NCBI GenBank assembly: GCA_016234445.1
Contig: JACRBT010000002.1
Coordinates: forward strand, 372,001-436,000
Reading direction: 5' to 3'
Length of the DNA: 64,000 nt
From: Chloroflexota bacterium
GTDB lineage: Bacteria > Chloroflexota > Dehalococcoidia > Tepidiformales > Tepidiformaceae
Positions 8,600 through 15,908 of this stretch are shown here, piece after piece (within the stretch, counting starts at the first letter, position 1; each line of letters starts with the position of its first letter). Both the position numbers and the translations under genes were made by a program. The notes under the pieces are model-generated. The model was not told the origin of the DNA. It did not search any database and saw nothing but the letters and a program-made list of their open reading frames with translations.

Positions 8600-9058
8600 A
8601 TGGCTCGCAAACGGCCCCCGAAAGACGAATGGGACGAGGTTCGCTTCTTGCGGGCGATGGCCGTCGAAGCGCCAGAGGCGGTTGAGTTTGCCCGAGACTT
8701 CGTCAAACACGCTGCCGCTCTGGGGCTGACAGCGCGGAGGAGCCCCATCGGAACCTTCCTCCCAACCGTAGCCGATGCGGCACCGCCAATAGCGCCCGTC
8801 GGACTGCAGACTTGCGGCCGGATGTGGATCGACTTTCGGCCGAACCTCCTGAGGCACCCTGCGTTCGCGGACGGCGCTCAGTACGAAGAGCTCGTTCAGC
8901 GGTTCCGAACCGTACCCGGCCTCGACGTCCGGAATCCAGCCACCAGCAACTACTTCCTCGCGTCCGCCCTGTTCCCGCTGCACGCGCGCCGAGCGTTCTT
9001 CGAGGCCTTCGACTGGACCGTGGCGCGCCTGCGGCAGACCGGGGCGGGTGGAACCTAG
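8600..9058 (+). CDS. Hypothetical protein, 152 residues
   Basis: Not recognised. A soluble, Arg- and Pro-rich protein that begins MARKRPPKDEWDEV with GGATAGG upstream and starts four bases after the MaoC stop, so it is likely translated with that operon. It contains ARDFVKHAAALGL, an aromatic patch MWIDFRPNLLRH and a C-terminal helix FFEAFDWTVARL. No cysteine motif or membrane helix is visible. The stop overlaps the convergent CoA-transferase gene by four bases. Support comes from start signal, spacing and amino acid composition. Confidence 0.5.
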   Translation: MARKRPPKDEWDEVRFLRAMAVEAPEAVEFARDFVKHAAALGLTARRSPIGTFLPTVADAAPPIAPVGLQTCGRMWIDFRPNLLRHPAFADGAQYEELVQRFRTVPGLDVRNPATSNYFLASALFPLHARRAFFEAFDWTVARLRQTGAGGT

Positions 9059-9867
9059 TACCGCCCGGGCGTGACGTAGAACTGGTACGGGTCGAGGCGA
9101 CGGAGGAGGGAGATCTCTTCGACCGTCGGCGGTTCGAGTTCGGCCACCGTCGGGGCCAGGCGGAGGTCCCAGCCGCACTCTGACTGCGCAACCTCCGGCG
9201 AGAGGTTGGCGAAGACGGCTTCGAGGACCATCTCGCAGGAGCCGGTCTCGCCGCCGTCCGCAGTGTCGAAACCGAAGACGCCGACCGTGGAGACCACGAT
9301 GTTCGCGCCCTGCCCTTCGAGGCCGGCCCGCTTCCGGGCGCCCGGGCCGTCGATGTAGCCGGGGCTCGTGTTGAAGTCGACGCGGGGGACGAACCGGCGC
9401 CGCTCCTGGGGCATCAGGGTCATCACCCGCGGCGCGAGGCAGGCGATCTCGGTGTTGCCGCCGGTCCCGCCGAGGCGCCGCTCGGGGTCGCGGTAGTCGC
9501 CGATCACGAGCGTGTTCAGGTTCCCGAAACGGTCGACCTGCGCCGCCGAGAGCACCCCGAAGTCCACGTTGCCGCCCATCAGGAGGCTGCCGAGCGCGTC
9601 GACCATGTCCGACACCATCGCCGAGCCGTCGTTGAGGATGATGTCGTGGATGCCGATGGAGGCCCGGGGGATGTCGGCGCGGGGCAGGTAGTCGAAGGCG
9701 CCGACTTCGGTGCAGATGGCGATTTCAGGCGCATGAAGCATCTTCGCCAGGACGCCGGTGATGACCGGCAACCCCATCCCGAGCAGGACCACGCCCGACT
9801 TCGGGAATTCGCGGGCGCCGGCCACGCACATCATCTCGGCGAGGGTGTAGTCCTCGGAATACTGCAT
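9055..9867 (-). CDS. CoA-transferase subunit B (GctB/IpdB-like), pair 1
   Basis: A 270-residue class I CoA-transferase beta subunit. It starts MQYSEDYTLAEMM and contains CTEVGAFDYLP, whose Glu occupies the region of the catalytic glutamate in this class. Typical later segments are FGVLSAAQVDRFGNLNT and VDFNTSPGYIDG. With the upstream alpha gene it would form an alpha/beta enzyme. The closest remembered relatives are glutaconate CoA-transferase and IpdAB, which in steroid degraders acts on a CoA-bound ring intermediate as a hydrolase. Substrate is open. Confidence 0.85.
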   Translation of the reverse strand: MQYSEDYTLAEMMCVAGAREFPKSGVVLLGMGLPVITGVLAKMLHAPEIAICTEVGAFDYLPRADIPRASIGIHDIILNDGSAMVSDMVDALGSLLMGGNVDFGVLSAAQVDRFGNLNTLVIGDYRDPERRLGGTGGNTEIACLAPRVMTLMPQERRRFVPRVDFNTSPGYIDGPGARKRAGLEGQGANIVVSTVGVFGFDTADGGETGSCEMVLEAVFANLSPEVAQSECGWDLRLAPTVAELEPPTVEEISLLRRLDPYQFYVTPGRY

Positions 9868-9873
9868 CGATGG

Positions 9874-10842
9874 CTACCCCAGCCCCAGCGTCGGCGCGTG
9901 GGTGTAGCGCACGGGGAGTTCAGGCTCGGGCCCATCGGTCGCGACAAGCCGGTCGATCGCCTCCTGGCCGAACACCTCGCGGTAGTGGGCCATGTAGGCG
10001 GCGTGGTCTTCGACGCCGTGGATCCACTCCGCCGCGAAGGCTTCGTACGCTTCGACCGAGCGCGTGACGGCGCGCATTGCCCTCGCGTGGAAGCCGTAGT
10101 CGTAGTCGTAGTACCCGGTGATGCTGGTTGGGTGGCCGCCCCACGGCATATGGACGACGGCCGAGACGCGGAAACCGGGGACGATCGTCCGGCTGGGGTC
10201 GCTGCGGATGGCGGACGACGGGACGATCTCCTCGGCCGAAACAATGACCTTCTTCGCCGCCCAATAGGCCCACTTCGAGTCGCCCTGGTGGCCCCAGGCG
10301 TGGACGTTGCCCTCTTCGTCGGCCCGCTGGGCGTGGAGGACCGCGACGTCCGGCCGGAGCGCCGGGAGGAGCACCACCTTCTGGCCGTCGAAGGGCGACT
10401 CCATCTCCGCCCACTTCTGGTCGCCGAGGTAAGCGCCGGGGTGTTCGGCGAACTCGGGGCGAAGGTAATCCGTGCCGAGGAACGACCGCGTCGGGATGAA
10501 GGGGATGCCGAGGGCGCCGGCCATGAGCATGAGGGCGATGCCCTGGTTGCTGTAGTCCTCGTAGCGGAGCCGCCCGTCCGACATCATCTCGGTGATGACG
10601 CCGGGGCGAAGGGCGCCGCCGAGATAGCCGCTGCGGACGCGGTCGACGCAGCCCCCGAGGATCATCAGGGTCGCCTGCTGGCCCACGGAACCGCCGACGA
10701 CCTCGAGCCGCTTCTTCCGCTGGCGGATGATCTCGTAGCACAGCCCAAAGGCGATGCAGGTGTACCCCGCGTAGATGGTGTCGCCATCGTCGACAAAGCG
10801 GGCGATGGCGTCGCGGGCGGTCATCAGTTTCGAAGCAGCCAT
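9874..10842 (-). CDS. CoA-transferase subunit A (GctA/IpdA-like), pair 1
   Basis: A 322-residue class I CoA-transferase alpha subunit. MAASKLMTARDAIARFVDDGDTI is the standard N-terminus of the family. RPDVAVLHAQRADEEGN and KKVIVSAEEIV are the conserved core and the segment before the C-terminal helical region. ATG 10842 was chosen from the family N-terminus; the frame remains open to 11070. Its stop is six bases from the beta-subunit start, so the two subunits are co-translated. It belongs to a minus-strand run with SDR, cupin and nucleoside phosphorylase genes. Confidence 0.87.
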   Translation of the reverse strand: MAASKLMTARDAIARFVDDGDTIYAGYTCIAFGLCYEIIRQRKKRLEVVGGSVGQQATLMILGGCVDRVRSGYLGGALRPGVITEMMSDGRLRYEDYSNQGIALMLMAGALGIPFIPTRSFLGTDYLRPEFAEHPGAYLGDQKWAEMESPFDGQKVVLLPALRPDVAVLHAQRADEEGNVHAWGHQGDSKWAYWAAKKVIVSAEEIVPSSAIRSDPSRTIVPGFRVSAVVHMPWGGHPTSITGYYDYDYGFHARAMRAVTRSVEAYEAFAAEWIHGVEDHAAYMAHYREVFGQEAIDRLVATDGPEPELPVRYTHAPTLGLG

Positions 10843-10885
10843 TCGCGGAAGCTTACCCGCCCGCGGCGAATCGATCAGCCCCCGG

Positions 10886-11668
10886 TTAGCGGGCGACGAC
10901 CGAGATCGTGACGCCGCCGTCGACCGGGAGGACGACGCCGGTGATGTAGCGCGCCTCATCCGAGACCAGGAAGAGGGCGGCGTAGCCGATGTCCCAGCCC
11001 GTGCCTTCGAGCTGGAGGAGCGAGGCCCGGCGGCGGCGTTCGCGCACCTCCTCCGGCATCCCTGCCGCATAGACCATGGGCGTGTACACCGGCCCCGGCG
11101 CGATGCAGTTCACCCGGATCCCCTCGCGGGCGTGGTCGACGGCCATGGCCCTCGTGAGCGCGATGACGGCGCCTTTCGAGGTCGAGTAGGGGGTCATTCC
11201 GCGGGGTCGCAGGGCGGCGATCGAGGAGATGTTGACGATGGCGCCGCCCCCGTTGGCCGCCATCGCCGGGACCGCGGCCTTGCTCGCGAGCATCATCCCC
11301 TTCACGTTGACCCGCATCACCCGGTCCCACTCGTCCTCGTCGACGGTGACCACGGTACCGGCCCCGCCGATGCCCACATTGTTGTCGAGGATGTCGAGGC
11401 GGCCCCAGCGTTCCACGGCCCGCGCGACCATCGCCCGGCAGTCAGCCGAATTCGTGACGTCGGCTTCAAAGGCGTCGGCGACCCCGCCTTCGGCTGCGAT
11501 CATTTCGCGCGTCTGTTCGGCCGCCGCCAGCTTGCGGTCGACGAGGAGGACGCGGGCGCCTTCGCGGGCAAAGACGACCGCCGCCGCGCGGCCGTTGCCG
11601 ATGCCTTCCGTCTGCGAACCCGCCCCGGTGACGATCGCGACCTTGCCTTCGAGCCTTGGCGTGGCCAC
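10886..11668 (-). CDS. Short-chain dehydrogenase/reductase (classical SDR)
   Basis: A 260-residue NAD(P)-dependent oxidoreductase. The Rossmann motif is TGAGSQTEGIGNG, NNVG follows strand 4, and the catalytic residues are Ser in NISS and Tyr/Lys in YSTSK. The C-terminus VLPVDGGV is typical of classical SDRs. LVDRK at the end of strand 2 suggests NAD(H) preference (inference). It starts at GTG 11668 with AGGGGG upstream, two bases after the cupin stop. By context it may oxidise a hydroxyacyl-CoA or alcohol intermediate. Confidence 0.88.
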   Translation of the reverse strand: MATPRLEGKVAIVTGAGSQTEGIGNGRAAAVVFAREGARVLLVDRKLAAAEQTREMIAAEGGVADAFEADVTNSADCRAMVARAVERWGRLDILDNNVGIGGAGTVVTVDEDEWDRVMRVNVKGMMLASKAAVPAMAANGGGAIVNISSIAALRPRGMTPYSTSKGAVIALTRAMAVDHAREGIRVNCIAPGPVYTPMVYAAGMPEEVRERRRRASLLQLEGTGWDIGYAALFLVSDEARYITGVVLPVDGGVTISVVAR

Positions 11669-11670
11669 GA

Positions 11671-12057
11671 TCAGGCCCCCTTCGCGACCCGCCAGGGCGA
11701 CGGGTCGAAGTCTTCCGGCAGGGGGATGAAGAGGCTGCGCCGGGGACCTTCGATGTCGCGGGTGATGTGGCCGCGGCCCGTCGTGTCGTCGGCGAGGAGG
11801 ATGTCCCCGGGGCCGAAGGCGCGCTTCGAACCGTCGGCGCATTCGACTTCGGTGCGGCCCCAGAGGGTCACTACGAACTGGCGCTGGGGCGCGTTGTGGA
11901 AGTCGATGTGCATCCCCATCGGCGTCTCCCGGAAGATGACGCCCGACGACGGGACGAGGTCCGACAGGCTCCCGTAACGCCCGGCCTTGAGCGGGACGTC
12001 GAGATCTTCGAAATGGGACTCACCGTCGTTGCCGGTGTAGACGCGGACCACTTTCAT
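11671..12057 (-). CDS. Small cupin-domain protein
   Basis: A 128-residue single-domain cupin. The segment MGMHIDFHNAPQRQFVVTLWGRTEVE supplies two His, a Gln and the beta-barrel turn of cupin motif 1. FGPGDILLADDTTGRGH supplies the motif 2 Gly-Asp and terminal His. Such proteins bind a metal and act as small dioxygenases, isomerases or ligand binders. The preceding stretch reads AAGGAGGGCGAC before ATG 12057, a strong ribosome site. It is followed two bases later by the SDR gene. Confidence 0.75.
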   Translation of the reverse strand: MKVVRVYTGNDGESHFEDLDVPLKAGRYGSLSDLVPSSGVIFRETPMGMHIDFHNAPQRQFVVTLWGRTEVECADGSKRAFGPGDILLADDTTGRGHITRDIEGPRRSLFIPLPEDFDPSPWRVAKGA

Positions 12058-12114
12058 GTCGCCCTCCTTGGTGGGGGCATTGTTGGCTTCGCCGGTGCGC
12101 CCTGCAAGCGCGCG

Positions 12115-12828
12115 TCAGGTTTCGCTGGTGAGCCTTGCCGCGGCGCGGAAGGCGGCTTCCAGCATCACCGTTGTCCCGGCAGCGATGGCGGTGTCGTCGG
12201 CCCAGCTTTCCCGGTCGCCGACGCGGTCGACGGCGAGGCAGATGGCCCCGGCGCGCAGGCCGCGGTGGAGGGCGACGGTGAACAGCGTCGCCGCCTCCAT
12301 CTCGACGGCGAAGACGCCCCGGGCGCGCCACTTCTGCCAGTCGTCCGGCTGGTGGTAGAACGCGTCTTCGGAGACGTAGAGGCCGGTGTGGAAAGGGTGG
12401 CCGCTGTCGCCTGCAGCGGCGACGAGCGCGGCCGTCACGTCGAAGTCAGCCACCGGGGCGAAGGGATCGCCGTGGACGTACTGGCGGGTCGTGCCGTCCA
12501 TCGGGACCGACGCCGTCGCCACCACGAGGTCGAGCACGTTCACCCTGTCCGCGATGGCCCCGCAGGTCCCGGCGCGGATGAGCACGCTGGCGCCGAGGTC
12601 GGCCAGTTCCTCGACGACGATGGCGGTCGAGGGCCCGCCCATCCCGGTGGTCTGGACCGAAACGCGTTTCCCCGCGAAACGGCCGGTGTACCCCACCAGG
12701 CCGCGGTTGTCGTTGTAGCACGCCGCGGCTTCCAGCATCGCCGCGGCGCGGTGGGCCCGTCCCGGGTCGCCGACAAGGACGACCGCATCCGCGACCTCGC
12801 CGGGATTCGCGCGAATGTGAAGAGGCAT
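12115..12828 (-). CDS. Nucleoside phosphorylase (DeoD/Udp-type PNP_UDP family)
   Basis: A 237-residue phosphorylase that cleaves a ribonucleoside with phosphate to a base and ribose-1-phosphate. VGDPGRAHRAA carries the phosphate-binding Gly and Arg; TGMGGPSTAIVVEEL and RAGTCGAI are the family signatures; FAVEMEAATLF holds the ribose-binding Glu-Met-Glu. ATG 12828 has AAAGGA upstream. Short length and EMEA fit the hexameric NP-I class. The divergent neighbour is mobB-fmdE, and an Fnr-like dyad lies between them. Purine versus pyrimidine preference is not clear. Confidence 0.85.
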   Translation of the reverse strand: MPLHIRANPGEVADAVVLVGDPGRAHRAAAMLEAAACYNDNRGLVGYTGRFAGKRVSVQTTGMGGPSTAIVVEELADLGASVLIRAGTCGAIADRVNVLDLVVATASVPMDGTTRQYVHGDPFAPVADFDVTAALVAAAGDSGHPFHTGLYVSEDAFYHQPDDWQKWRARGVFAVEMEAATLFTVALHRGLRAGAICLAVDRVGDRESWADDTAIAAGTTVMLEAAFRAAARLTSET

Positions 12829-12865
12829 GCCACCGTCCTTTCCCAACCACGCGACAGCCACGAGG

Positions 12866-12879
12866 ATGATCGCGATCAT
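12866..12879. promoter_or_regulatory. Fnr/Crp-type dyad (ATGAT-CGCG-ATCAT), perfect palindrome
   Basis: A perfect 14-base palindrome in the divergent region between the nucleoside phosphorylase and mobB-fmdE. Its centre is 42.5 bases before the mobB-fmdE ATG, so a leaderless transcript would place it near -42. It fits the RTGAY-N4-RTCAY pattern of the other five sites. No good -10 hexamer is visible toward the phosphorylase at the class II distance. Confidence 0.5.
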
Positions 12880-12914
12880 GGCCGGAGTTGCCGCCGGATT
12901 GCCATCGTAACGCA

Positions 12915-13964
12915 ATGCACACGGAGCCCGGCCCCTATCCCGGCCCTCTGGTGGTCGCCGTCCGCGGGCCGTCGCGATCGGGGAAGACGGCACTCGCGGA
13001 ACGGGTCATCGCGCTGCTGGCCGAACACGGCCGGACGGTCGCCTACCTGAAGCGGACGCACCACGAGCTCGACCTCCCGGCGAAGGCGTCGGGGCGCGTC
13101 TGGGCGCGGCAGCCCGCGGCGATGGTAATGCGCGCGCCCGACCGTACCCAGCTGACACTGCCCGCCGGCTCCGGGACCGCCTCCGAACTCCTCGCGCTCG
13201 TCCCGGACGCCGTCGACCTGGTGCTCTTAGAGACGCACAGCCCGGAACCCTACCCAACGGTGCTTTCGGAACTGCTGGAACCGGGCCGTGACGAACACGT
13301 GATCGGCCGCTGGCTGCTCGACGACGTCGATGCCGCCGCCGCGAAAGTGTCCGAGGTCGTCCTGGCGATGCTGCCCGGCGACCGGGCGCTGGCCTTCGCG
13401 CTGCGAGCGGCGATGCACCAGCACAGCGGCGGCCACGGCCCCGGCCACGCCTGCGCCGGCCTCGTGCTCGGCACGCGGCTCGCCCTCCTTGGCTGTGAAC
13501 TCCTGGGGGTGGAAGCGCCGGACACGACGAAGCGGCTGATGGTCGCGGCCGAAACCGATCGCTGCGCCGTCGACGCCATCCAGGTGGTGACGGGATGCCG
13601 GCCGGGGAAGCGCACGCTCCGGCTCCTCGACTACGGCAAACTCGCGGCGACGTTCTTCGACGAATGGACGGGCACCGCCGTCCGCGTGGCCGCCCGGGGG
13701 GACCTTCGCGGCCGGGCCGAAGCCCTCGCGCTCACCCCGGACCGCCTCGAATCACAACGGCTCGCCTACCTCTCGATGCCCGCCGCGGACCTGTTCGAGT
13801 GGCGCGCAAGCGACTTCGCGCCGGACCAGTTCGACCTCCCGGGGCCGCCGCGGCGCCGCGTGAACTGCGTGACCTGCGGCGAAGAGGTTTCCGACGGCCG
13901 CGACGTGATGACGGACGCAGGGCCGCGCTGCCGTCCCTGCGCCGGCTGGACCGCCCGTCCATAA
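12915..13964 (+). CDS. MobB-FmdE fusion, molybdenum cofactor / Mo-enzyme maturation protein
   Basis: A 349-residue two-domain protein. Residues 10-155 are MobB-like with P-loop GPSRSGKT at 18-25, a GTPase that helps attach nucleotide to molybdopterin. Residues 165-300 are FmdE-like: H174-GPGH178-A-C180 and DAIQVVTGCRPGK near 220-232 are its metal-binding signatures, and FmdE family members accompany molybdenum enzymes. A C-terminal zinc finger has C318, C321, C339 and C342. ATG 12915 is chosen from MobB similarity. No Shine-Dalgarno is seen, and with the dyad at -42 the transcript may be leaderless. It likely serves the Mo enzymes encoded at 19-39 kb. Confidence 0.85.
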   Translation: MHTEPGPYPGPLVVAVRGPSRSGKTALAERVIALLAEHGRTVAYLKRTHHELDLPAKASGRVWARQPAAMVMRAPDRTQLTLPAGSGTASELLALVPDAVDLVLLETHSPEPYPTVLSELLEPGRDEHVIGRWLLDDVDAAAAKVSEVVLAMLPGDRALAFALRAAMHQHSGGHGPGHACAGLVLGTRLALLGCELLGVEAPDTTKRLMVAAETDRCAVDAIQVVTGCRPGKRTLRLLDYGKLAATFFDEWTGTAVRVAARGDLRGRAEALALTPDRLESQRLAYLSMPAADLFEWRASDFAPDQFDLPGPPRRRVNCVTCGEEVSDGRDVMTDAGPRCRPCAGWTARP

Positions 13965-13988
13965 CCGTCGCCCGCCGCTGGGACCTCG

Positions 13989-14828
13989 TTACACGACCTG
14001 GCGGACGTACTTCTCGCCGTCCCAGGTCACCCAGCCGCCGGCGGCGTCGGTCGTCTGCCCGCGGACGTCGAGTTCACTCCGAAGGATCAGCAGCTCCTCT
14101 TCCGTCGGCGGTTCGAGGACCGCGATCTCCGGCGCGAGCAGCGGCTTCCATTCGCACTCGTCGAGGATCTCCTGCACGGTCACCCAGGGCACCCTGGCGA
14201 TCAGGCGGAGACGGCGCTCTTCGTAGTCGTACATCGCCCACGGCGTGACGACGCGCCAGGGACCGGTGTCGCGCGGGAGCCCGGCCCGTTCGCGGGCTCC
14301 GACGGTGCCATCGAGGAAGCCGGGCGAGGAGATGAAGTCGACCTGCCGGACGAACTTGCGGCGATCCTGGTCGGTCATGAGGATGGTGCGCCAGCAGCAG
14401 GCCGCGATCGTGTCGGCGCCGCCAGGGCCACCGAAGCGGCGGGCAGTGTCGCTGCCGTATTCACCCAGACAGGTGGAGTTGATGTTCCCGTGCTGGTCGA
14501 CCTGGAGCGTGTTGAGCACGCCGTAGTCCATGAAGCCGAGCTGAGCGTGGATACCCGCGGTGTTCATCGTCCCCCACGAGAGGGCACGGTAGGCGGCCCG
14601 GGAGGCGACCATCGTCATCATCGGCTCGTAGGGCAACATCGGCTCGGGCGCGATGACGCCGTCCTCGGTGACGTATTGGGCCTCAGGCGCGTAGAGCCGC
14701 TTGCCCAGGAGGATCGAATACAGGGGTGTGCCGCCGCCGGCGGCCCAGTAGGTCCGGCCGTCTTCCACCATCCGGGCGACGGTGCACATCATCACTTCGC
14801 GGTCGTTGAAGGCGTCTGCCCTGGTCAT
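13989..14828 (-). CDS. CoA-transferase subunit B (GctB/IpdB-like), pair 2
   Basis: A 279-residue class I CoA-transferase beta subunit, clearly diverged from pair 1. It has APEAQYVTEDGVIAP, where the Glu in TEDG sits at the catalytic position of class I enzymes, then MDYGVLNTLQVDQHGNIN and VDFISSPGFLDG. Its ATG overlaps the TGA of the alpha-subunit gene (ATGA, 14825-14828), a classic coupled pair. The C-terminus WVTWDGEKYVRQVV is longer than in pair 1. It converges on mobB-fmdE. Confidence 0.85.
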   Translation of the reverse strand: MTRADAFNDREVMMCTVARMVEDGRTYWAAGGGTPLYSILLGKRLYAPEAQYVTEDGVIAPEPMLPYEPMMTMVASRAAYRALSWGTMNTAGIHAQLGFMDYGVLNTLQVDQHGNINSTCLGEYGSDTARRFGGPGGADTIAACCWRTILMTDQDRRKFVRQVDFISSPGFLDGTVGARERAGLPRDTGPWRVVTPWAMYDYEERRLRLIARVPWVTVQEILDECEWKPLLAPEIAVLEPPTEEELLILRSELDVRGQTTDAAGGWVTWDGEKYVRQVV

Positions 14829-15826
14829 GCCCTGTACCCCTCCCGGATAACCTCGCGTTCGCGCAACTCGCGCATCTTGGCTTCGCCGACGTGGCGTTCG
14901 AGGAGCTCCTCGTGGGAAGAGACGCCGTAGACCCACTTGTCCAGGTAGTCGTTCACGGCGTTCGACGAGATGGCCCGAAAGACTTCGAAGACGACCGCCG
15001 GGTCCGAGGCGTAGACACCCGGGCAGTTCCCGGGATAGGTGCCGAAGGGCGCTTCGACGACCGCGTCGACGGCGTAGAAGGGGATACTCGTGCGGCCGGG
15101 GTCGCGGCGGATCTCCTCGGTGTCGATGATCTCCTCCGCGGAGATGATGACCTTGCGCGAGGCCATCGCGGACTCGGCGTGAGCGACGCCAGTGCCGAAA
15201 ACGCGGGCGTTGCCGTACTTGTCGGCCTGGTGGACGTGGATGATCGCGACATCCGGGTTCAGCGCCGGGATGAGCGTGATCGGCTGCCCCGTGTAGGGGT
15301 CGCGGATGAGCTTCGCCCCGGAGTGGTCGAACCCCTGCGTGCCGCCGAACGACCGCACCGGCATGAACGGTAGTCCCATCGCGCCCGCCTGGAGCCGGAT
15401 CGTCATGACAACGTTGCTGTATTCGAAGACTTCGAGGCGGCCTTCGCGTATGGCGTGCTGCAGCGGCGGCGTCGCGAGGAAGAAGCCACAGTCGGCCCGG
15501 TTTGCGACGCCCGCGGCGACCAGCAGGGCAACGTCCACATAGGTGAACTTGCCGGCGAGCCAGAGCTTCTGCTTCTTCTGGCGGATGATCTCGTGCATGA
15601 GCAGGTTCGGCCCGCGCATGAGGTAGTTGCAGTCGTAGGCAAGGTAGTCGCCGTCGGAGACGAAGCGGCGGACGGCCTCTTCCGCCGTCATCAGCTTCGA
15701 GGTGAGTGAGCGGGTCTTGTTGTCGCGGACCCAGGCGCGGAAGCCATCGGGGTCGACGGGGTGGTAGGCGCCCTGGCCCTCGGCGAGGAGTTCGATGCTC
15801 GCGGCCGGCGTTGCGGCGGTGGTCAA
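14825..15826 (-). CDS. CoA-transferase subunit A (GctA/IpdA-like), pair 2
   Basis: A 333-residue alpha subunit. After an extra 40-residue N-terminus it shows SLTSKLMTAEEAVRRFVSDGDYLA, the family start region. NPDVAIIHVHQADKYGNARV and RKVIISAEEIIDTEEI are core motifs. Translation begins at a TTG (15824-15826) with a strong GGAGGTGA seven bases upstream. That start decides the longer N-terminus. A 12-base hairpin lies 20 bases upstream of the start. Placed after the thiolase gene, it would move CoA between acids formed in the pathway. Confidence 0.85.
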   Translation of the reverse strand: MTTAATPAASIELLAEGQGAYHPVDPDGFRAWVRDNKTRSLTSKLMTAEEAVRRFVSDGDYLAYDCNYLMRGPNLLMHEIIRQKKQKLWLAGKFTYVDVALLVAAGVANRADCGFFLATPPLQHAIREGRLEVFEYSNVVMTIRLQAGAMGLPFMPVRSFGGTQGFDHSGAKLIRDPYTGQPITLIPALNPDVAIIHVHQADKYGNARVFGTGVAHAESAMASRKVIISAEEIIDTEEIRRDPGRTSIPFYAVDAVVEAPFGTYPGNCPGVYASDPAVVFEVFRAISSNAVNDYLDKWVYGVSSHEELLERHVGEAKMRELREREVIREGYRA

Positions 15827-15846
15827 GGGGTCACCTCCTCCGGTGG

Positions 15847-15871
15847 GCGGCGAGCCCCCGGGGCTCGCCGC
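15847..15871. terminator. Perfect 12-bp hairpin between thiolase and CoA-transferase genes
   Basis: GCGGCGAGCCCC and its exact complement are separated by one base, a very stable stem in a 82-base gap. No U-tract follows on the minus strand; GGAGGTGA of the next gene comes 10 bases later. It may attenuate read-through, stabilise the upstream message, or control access to the ribosome site. A rho-independent terminator is less likely. Confidence 0.45.
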
Positions 15872-15908
15872 GGTCGGTGGTGGGCGGTCCGGCCAGCGCC
15901 GGGTTGCC

